Source: UBA11524 sp051886675
Lineage (GTDB): Bacteria > Bacillota > Clostridia > Christensenellales > Aristaeellaceae
NCBI GenBank assembly: GCA_051886675.1
Contig: JBJEYH010000350.1
Span: 1-64,000 of the forward strand
DNA length: 64,000 bases
Direction of reading: 5' to 3'
A program made the position numbers and the translations under genes. Positions 59,637-64,000 of the stretch are shown piece by piece (position 1 is the stretch's first letter; each line of letters opens with the position of its first letter). Below the pieces are notes generated by a model, which ran no database searches, had not been told where the DNA came from, and saw only the letters and a list, made by a program, of their open reading frames with translations.

Positions 59637-60377
59637 TCAGCTGTTGCCGAGCACGAACTGTGTCAGCAGCTCGCATACCTGCTGCGTTCCGGCGTCGGAG
59701 AAGCCATGCTTTTCCTCCGGGAACACATGCAGCGCTGCGTTTTGGTAGAGCGCCGCAGCCTTTTCGCTGTAGGCAATGGGGACGATATCATCCAGCGTGC
59801 CGTGCAACAGCAGCACCGGCCCCCGGTACGCGGGAAGCACGCTGAAGATGTCCAGCCCGCGCATGCTGGTGAAATAGACCCTGCCCAGCAGCATGCCCCA
59901 GAAATCCACCGTTTCCGGGATATCCGAGACCTCGGGGAACTGCTCGCGCCAGTTGTCGGCAATGCACAGCGCGGGATACAGCAGCCCCAGACCGGCGATT
60001 TTCTCCGGCGCCTCCGCCGACGCCAGCACCGATGCCATGCCGCCCATGCTCTCGCCAAAGAGGAATACCCGGCTGATGCGGGGGTCTGCCCGGACCCGGT
60101 CAAGCACGGCCAGAATGTCGTCCCTCTCGGTGAAGAGCGTCATGGCGGTGGTCGGGAAGCCGCTGGTATCCCGGGTGCTGCCGCCGCAGAGGGTGAGGCA
60201 CAGCGCGGCAATGCCGTGCCGGGCAAGGTGCTGACCGTGGCGGGCAAGGCTGTCGGCGGTGCCGTTGTAGCCATGGGACAGGATCACCGCGGGAACAGGC
60301 GCGCTGCCCTCCGGCAGCCAGCAGGTGCAGTCCACGGCGCGCCCGTGATGGGCGATCCGGATGGATTCCGTATGCAT
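59637..60377 (-). CDS. alpha/beta hydrolase (dienelactone hydrolase/prolyl-peptidase-like)
   Basis: 246 residues from ATG 60377 (AAGGAGG). PAVILSHGYNGTADSL oxyanion region, catalytic Ser in FLFGESMGGMASV, Asp in LLHGTLDDIVPI and His in EEKHGFSD are complete. It lacks a signal peptide or anchor. In this operon a sugar esterase (for example acetyl removal) would be reasonable, but the specificity is not readable. It follows the GH35 gene by 12 bases. Confidence 0.85.
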   Translation of the reverse strand: MHTESIRIAHHGRAVDCTCWLPEGSAPVPAVILSHGYNGTADSLARHGQHLARHGIAALCLTLCGGSTRDTSGFPTTAMTLFTERDDILAVLDRVRADPRISRVFLFGESMGGMASVLASAEAPEKIAGLGLLYPALCIADNWREQFPEVSDIPETVDFWGMLLGRVYFTSMRGLDIFSVLPAYRGPVLLLHGTLDDIVPIAYSEKAAALYQNAALHVFPEEKHGFSDAGTQQVCELLTQFVLGNS

Positions 60378-60389
60378 CAAAAGACCTCC

Positions 60390-62609
60390 TTACAGGGGAA
60401 GCTCGACGTCGTCCACCCAATGCAGCGTCAGGCTGCCGATGGTGGCGACGATATCCTTCACATGCTCCATGCGCGCCGCCATGGTGGAATCCACCGAGAC
60501 GGACGCGCCTTCCTTGATGGGCACGACGTACAGGGTCAGCGGATGCTGCGCCAGACGGGAAGCATGGTCGTCCAGCCGGATGTCCCAGGGCTGTCCGTTG
60601 CAGAAGTTGTCGCTGATCATGTCGCCGTCGATGAACGCCTGCCCGATATTGCCCATGTACGCCACCCGGAGCAGCACGGCCTTGTGGCCGGAGAGCGCCT
60701 CCGCGGGAATGCGGACCGTCCAGCGGGAGGGCCCGACCTGCGTGGCATCCAGAGGCACGGCGGGGGCGGCGGCGCTTGCGAACATCCTGCCGGCAAAGGG
60801 GCCGCGGCGGATCTCGTCGCCCAGCAGGCAGGGCATGGTCAGCACAGCCTGGGGCTGACCGGCCGTCTCCAGATGGGCGCGCTGCCCGTCCCACAGAATG
60901 CCGCTGTCCGACAGCACCGCGATGCTTTGCCCGTCCTTTTCCAGGTGGCTGAAGCGCAGGGCATCCTGCCGGGGCAGCACGATCACGCGCTCCTGCCCGA
61001 TGGTGAAATCGCTGATGCCGTTGTCGGGGAGGGTCATCGTCCGGTCCGCGAACTGCATGACGGGCTTCATGCCCTCGGGGATCATGAAAAACCAGCAGGA
61101 CTGGCCGTCAAGGGTCAGATGGGTGATGGGCTGTACGGTGGCGGCCTTCAGCAGGACGGAGCCCATGGCCAGGTTGAAGGGCAGCACGCAGTTTTCCCCG
61201 GAGGCCAGGCTGATGGCGAAGCTGACGCTCCCGCCGGGCAGACGCAGGGTGATCCGCTCGTCGTCGCGGGCGGGGAGGCTCAGATGATCCTGGAAATTGT
61301 TCACGAACAGGAAGCCGCTGTTCCCCTTCACCCGGACGCAGAAGCGCAGCGTGTCGCGGTCTTCCGGCTGCATGCCGTCGCATTCCTCCGGCAGCACAGT
61401 GACGGTGTCCAGCAGCTGCTCCTGGAAGGAGACGCAGAAGTCGTGCAGCGTGCGCAGCCGGTAATAGGAATCCCGCCGCTGGCCATACTCACCGATGGGC
61501 GCCTGATAATCGTAGGAGCGCTTGCAGACCTGCCCTTCGTTGAGAAAGGGCGTTTTTTCGCCGGTGGGGGTCGTGCCGCCACGGTACATGTAGTAGCCCA
61601 GCATGCTGCAGCCGGAGCCCAGCTTGATGTTGGCCAAGGCGTCCACGCTCTCCATGGGCAGGGTGAAGCGGTAGTTGTAGGAGCACATCATGCCGCCCAT
61701 CATCTCGCAGCAGGCATAGGGCATGCTCTCGGGGGCGTAGCGGGGCTCGAAGTTGTAGGTGCGGGGGACAGCGTTGTTGTGGTTGTCCCGGTAGATGTAT
61801 TCGGGGGTGCAGGGATGCTCGCCCGTTTTGCTGTAGAAGATCCAGGGCCAGTAGGCGTAGCCGCCCCACAGGGGCAGCACCTCGTCCACGGGGGCCATGC
61901 CGCCGCCCCAGGCCGTGCAGGTGTAGAAGGGCGCAATCAGCCCCTCCTCCCGGGCGATCTGCTTCAGCGCGCGGATGTGATCCTCGCCGTCATGTCCGCC
62001 GTTGACCCATTCATTCGCCACGCCGGTGGTGATTTCCCAGGGCGCGGAGGAATGCATGTACTCGTTTTCCAGCTGAATGCCCACGATCGGGCCGCCCTGG
62101 CTGAAGTACAGGCCGTCCACCTGGCCGTGGATGGCGCGGTAGAGCCGTCTGGCGCAGGCCAGATAGCCCTCGTTGTTGTCGCGCACCTCGAAGGGCTTGC
62201 CGTAGAGCCAGTCCGGCAGCCCGCCGTTGCGCATTTCGCCGTGGTCGAAGGGGCCGATGCGCAGGATCACCATCAGCCCGTGCTTGCCGCACAGCTCGAC
62301 AAAGCGGCGGATGTCCCTGCAGCCGTCGAAGCGGAAGACGCCTTCCACCTCCTCGTGCACGTTCCAGAAGACATAGGTGGCGATCAGGTTGACGCCGCCG
62401 CACCGGGCCTTGATGAGCGTATCCTCCCACTGGTCGGGGCTGACGCGGCTGTAGTGCACCTCGCCGCTGATGCCGAAGAAGGGCTGGCCGTCGACCAGCA
62501 TGGACTGGCTGGTAAAGCCGATGCTGCCCCGGGGGCCTTCGCCGAAGAATTTCCCGCCCAGAGACCGGACCTGCCTGTCGGCAACCTGTTCAAGATCAAG
62601 CTCGTACAT
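60390..62609 (-). CDS. glycoside hydrolase family 35 beta-galactosidase-type enzyme
   Basis: 739 residues from ATG 62609 (AAGGAGGATC). GH35 features: FGISGEVHYSRVSPDQWEDT, NLIATYVFWNVHEEVEGVF, acid/base Glu183 in GIQLENEYMHS and nucleophile Glu302 in PYACCEMMGG. After the barrel come beta-sandwich domains, including a galactose-binding-like end (RWTVRIPAEALSGHKAVLLR). It is cytosolic. It should release terminal beta-galactose or a related residue from imported glycans. Fourteen bases overlap with the mutarotase-like gene. Confidence 0.9.
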   Translation of the reverse strand: MYELDLEQVADRQVRSLGGKFFGEGPRGSIGFTSQSMLVDGQPFFGISGEVHYSRVSPDQWEDTLIKARCGGVNLIATYVFWNVHEEVEGVFRFDGCRDIRRFVELCGKHGLMVILRIGPFDHGEMRNGGLPDWLYGKPFEVRDNNEGYLACARRLYRAIHGQVDGLYFSQGGPIVGIQLENEYMHSSAPWEITTGVANEWVNGGHDGEDHIRALKQIAREEGLIAPFYTCTAWGGGMAPVDEVLPLWGGYAYWPWIFYSKTGEHPCTPEYIYRDNHNNAVPRTYNFEPRYAPESMPYACCEMMGGMMCSYNYRFTLPMESVDALANIKLGSGCSMLGYYMYRGGTTPTGEKTPFLNEGQVCKRSYDYQAPIGEYGQRRDSYYRLRTLHDFCVSFQEQLLDTVTVLPEECDGMQPEDRDTLRFCVRVKGNSGFLFVNNFQDHLSLPARDDERITLRLPGGSVSFAISLASGENCVLPFNLAMGSVLLKAATVQPITHLTLDGQSCWFFMIPEGMKPVMQFADRTMTLPDNGISDFTIGQERVIVLPRQDALRFSHLEKDGQSIAVLSDSGILWDGQRAHLETAGQPQAVLTMPCLLGDEIRRGPFAGRMFASAAAPAVPLDATQVGPSRWTVRIPAEALSGHKAVLLRVAYMGNIGQAFIDGDMISDNFCNGQPWDIRLDDHASRLAQHPLTLYVVPIKEGASVSVDSTMAARMEHVKDIVATIGSLTLHWVDDVELPL

Positions 62610-63420
62610 CCCTGCGATCCTCCTTGCAGGCGTGACATTGGATATCCATGGAGAACGTAACGGTTTCGCCGGGCGACAGCGTCAGCAGGGTGCCGGAGGC
62701 TTCCGCCCGCTCGCGGGTGTCGTAGAAGCTGGTGGAGGGCTCGAAGGCGAACTGCCGCGTATGGTTCCATCCGCCGGTGCTCAGCCAGAAGCCCAGGAAG
62801 GGCAGCTTCTCCGCGTTATAGCGGATGACGACCTGCCCCTGTCCCTCCGGCAGGACAAAGCTGCACTGCCCCTCGCCGATCGCCCGGACGCCCCACTGCT
62901 TGGCGCACATCACGGCGTCGGGGCAGGCGGCGTACACGGTGTCCGCGGATTCCTCGCCTGCCAGGATGGGGTCGTAATCCCGCGGGAACGTGAAGCGGAT
63001 CCCCGGCCGGGCGTCCCACAGGCAGTGGCAGACCCACAGCGCCGACTGCCTTTGCCGGGCCTGATTGGTGATGTGCCAGACGGCCCGGATGCCGTTGTCC
63101 CGCAGCGTCAGCTGCTTGACGTAATGCCAGCCGCCCGCGCCGCAGGTCAGGGTGATGCTGCCGCGCTCCGCTTCCGCCTGCATGGGCGTCGTCCAGATGA
63201 AGCCGTGATCCGGGTCGCTGCCGCCGCCCATGGCGGGAAACACGTCATCCCAGCCCCAGGCGGCATGCTCGTCGAACACGCTGCCCGGCGCGGGGGCATA
63301 GGCCGAAGCATCCGGCCTCTGCGCCAGCAGCTCCAGCCCCCGGAAGCGCAGGGAGGCGATTTTCCCGCCGTATTCCGGCAGCACCTGCACCCGCATATCG
63401 CCCTTCGTCATTTCAAGCAT
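62596..63420 (-). CDS. aldose 1-epimerase/mutarotase-like protein
   Basis: 274 residues from ATG 63420. The beta-sandwich galactose-mutarotase fold is suggested by MRVQVLPEYGGKIASLRFRG at the start, WGWDDVFPAMGGG and DHGFIWTTPM (the active-site His region), and ENLPFLGFW-like and FEPSTSFYDTRE late motifs. It may supply the proper anomer of released galactose or act as a sugar-binding relative. It overlaps the end of the GH2 gene by eight bases and the GH35 start by 14. Confidence 0.7.
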   Translation of the reverse strand: MLEMTKGDMRVQVLPEYGGKIASLRFRGLELLAQRPDASAYAPAPGSVFDEHAAWGWDDVFPAMGGGSDPDHGFIWTTPMQAEAERGSITLTCGAGGWHYVKQLTLRDNGIRAVWHITNQARQRQSALWVCHCLWDARPGIRFTFPRDYDPILAGEESADTVYAACPDAVMCAKQWGVRAIGEGQCSFVLPEGQGQVVIRYNAEKLPFLGFWLSTGGWNHTRQFAFEPSTSFYDTRERAEASGTLLTLSPGETVTFSMDIQCHACKEDRRDVRA

Positions 63421-64000
63421 ACGCTTCTCCCGCCGCCACGCGCAGCACCTGTTCCTCCAGGCCCGTCGCGGTGATGCGCACCGTCAGCGCGCTGTCCGTG
63501 CGATCCTTGCGGATCACCGCGTAGGCCAGACCGCGGAAGGTCTTCCGGTGGCCGGCGGCATACAGGGTGTGATCCTTCGGGTCGCCGTTGTCCATGCCCA
63601 GCAGGGCGCCGCCCTCCACCTGGAGGGTGATCTCCCGGTCGTCGCTGACGGCAAGGCTGCCCTGGGCATCCAGCAGGGCCATGTCCAGCTGCACCACAGC
63701 GCGTCCGTCGGCGGGAACGCTGTCCCGGTCGGCCCGGACGCGGAGGGCCGCAGCCTCCCCGGCATGCCGGATCACCTGCCGCGCAACCTCCCGGCCCTCG
63801 CTGTCCCGGCCGATGACCACCCATTCGTCCGCCGGATCATAGGGGACGTCCCAGGTCAGATGCAGGTCGCTGGTGGTGATGGGCGCGAAGGGCCGGTCAA
63901 AGTGCGGCCAGCACTGCGTCATGCCCTGCGCGGGGAATTCGTAGGCCTTCACGCCCCAGCTGCGGCCGTTCACCAGAAGCTCCGCCGTGAAGCAGTTGGT
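63413..64000 (-). CDS. glycoside hydrolase family 2 beta-galactosidase, C-terminal part (truncated by window)
   Basis: The minus frame is open from base 64000 to the stop at 63413, about 195 residues. TNCFTAELLVNGRSWGVK is the DUF4982-type domain, and ADRDSVPADGRAVVQLDMAL, VEGGALLGMDNGDPKDH and TFRGLAYAVIR form the GH2 C-terminal Ig-like domain. The catalytic barrel lies outside the window. It is the first visible gene of the overlapping GH2-mutarotase-GH35-hydrolase operon. Confidence 0.8.
   Translation of the reverse strand, partial: TNCFTAELLVNGRSWGVKAYEFPAQGMTQCWPHFDRPFAPITTSDLHLTWDVPYDPADEWVVIGRDSEGREVARQVIRHAGEAAALRVRADRDSVPADGRAVVQLDMALLDAQGSLAVSDDREITLQVEGGALLGMDNGDPKDHTLYAAGHRKTFRGLAYAVIRKDRTDSALTVRITATGLEEQVLRVAAGEAYA

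Noticed and set aside
1..64000. tRNA, rRNA or CRISPR features
   Set aside because: Reading through both strands I found no cloverleaf with a GGTTCGA-type arm, no rRNA-like sequence and no direct-repeat array; a tRNAscan run would be decisive.

Overview
The window looks like a chromosomal segment of a high-GC, low-oxygen-adapted Bacillota bacterium, most likely a gut or rumen member of the Clostridia. The basis is strong AGGAGG-type ribosome binding sites, frequent GTG/TTG starts, and families typical of that group: DUF3793, DUF4353-like, BspA-type LRR proteins, an ECF sigma factor with a DUF4179-like partner, and WYL and MATE/MarR modules. There is no rRNA, and I saw no tRNA or CRISPR array, so a genus cannot be named.

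Layout. 1-10 kb is an accessory, decaying zone. It holds the end of a WYL regulator, a U32-like protein, small single genes (two GNATs, a membrane protein, a frameshifted BFD-type [2Fe-2S] protein, a stop-interrupted phage Dit tail gene, an SDR), an IS30 remnant, a serine recombinase remnant, decayed second copies of a GNAT and the SDR, a TetR regulator facing a truncated oleate hydratase, an RHS remnant, and a GyrI-like protein. 10.2-22.5 kb is a long co-directional operon. It encodes a five-gene oligopeptide ABC importer followed by alanine racemase-like, M20 amidohydrolase, M55 D-aminopeptidase, S66 LD-carboxypeptidase and beta-lactamase-fold genes, which together suggest uptake and breakdown of peptides containing D-amino acids (peptidoglycan stem peptides). 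22.8-36.5 kb holds a cytoplasmic transglutaminase-fold protein, a secreted carbohydrate-binding-type protein, about 2.5 kb of gene debris, small toxin/immunity-like genes and a 1513-residue secreted multidomain protein.

36.9-46.2 kb is a transport and metal-homeostasis block: KPR-like reductase, MarR/MATE, a hydrolase, MFS and DMT transporters, two DtxR-type regulators, DUF3793 and a flavodoxin. Five copies of a TTAG-(N5-6)-CTAA palindrome sit at promoters or upstream regions here and define a candidate DtxR regulon. 46.5-53.6 kb carries a GH28 enzyme, a sigma/anti-sigma pair, an XRE regulator, a small secreted protein, and a fusion of an ADP-ribosylglycohydrolase to a PHP-type phosphoesterase beside a dead WYL regulator gene. 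53.8-64 kb is a host- or plant-glycan locus on the minus strand (GH29 fucosidase, two dehydrogenases, an amidohydrolase-2 lactonase candidate, GH35, mutarotase-like, GH2 C-terminus) with an AraC regulator. It fits release of L-fucose and galactose and oxidative use of a free sugar.

The most unusual items are the ADP-ribosylglycohydrolase-PHP fusion, the SH3b-like domain inserted in an OppC permease within a D-peptide operon, and the giant secreted protein, whose lipase-like elbow carries Asp in place of Ser and which adds RTX-like, transglutaminase, tandem thioredoxin-like and LRR modules. Many functions below are read from remembered family motifs; no database search was run.
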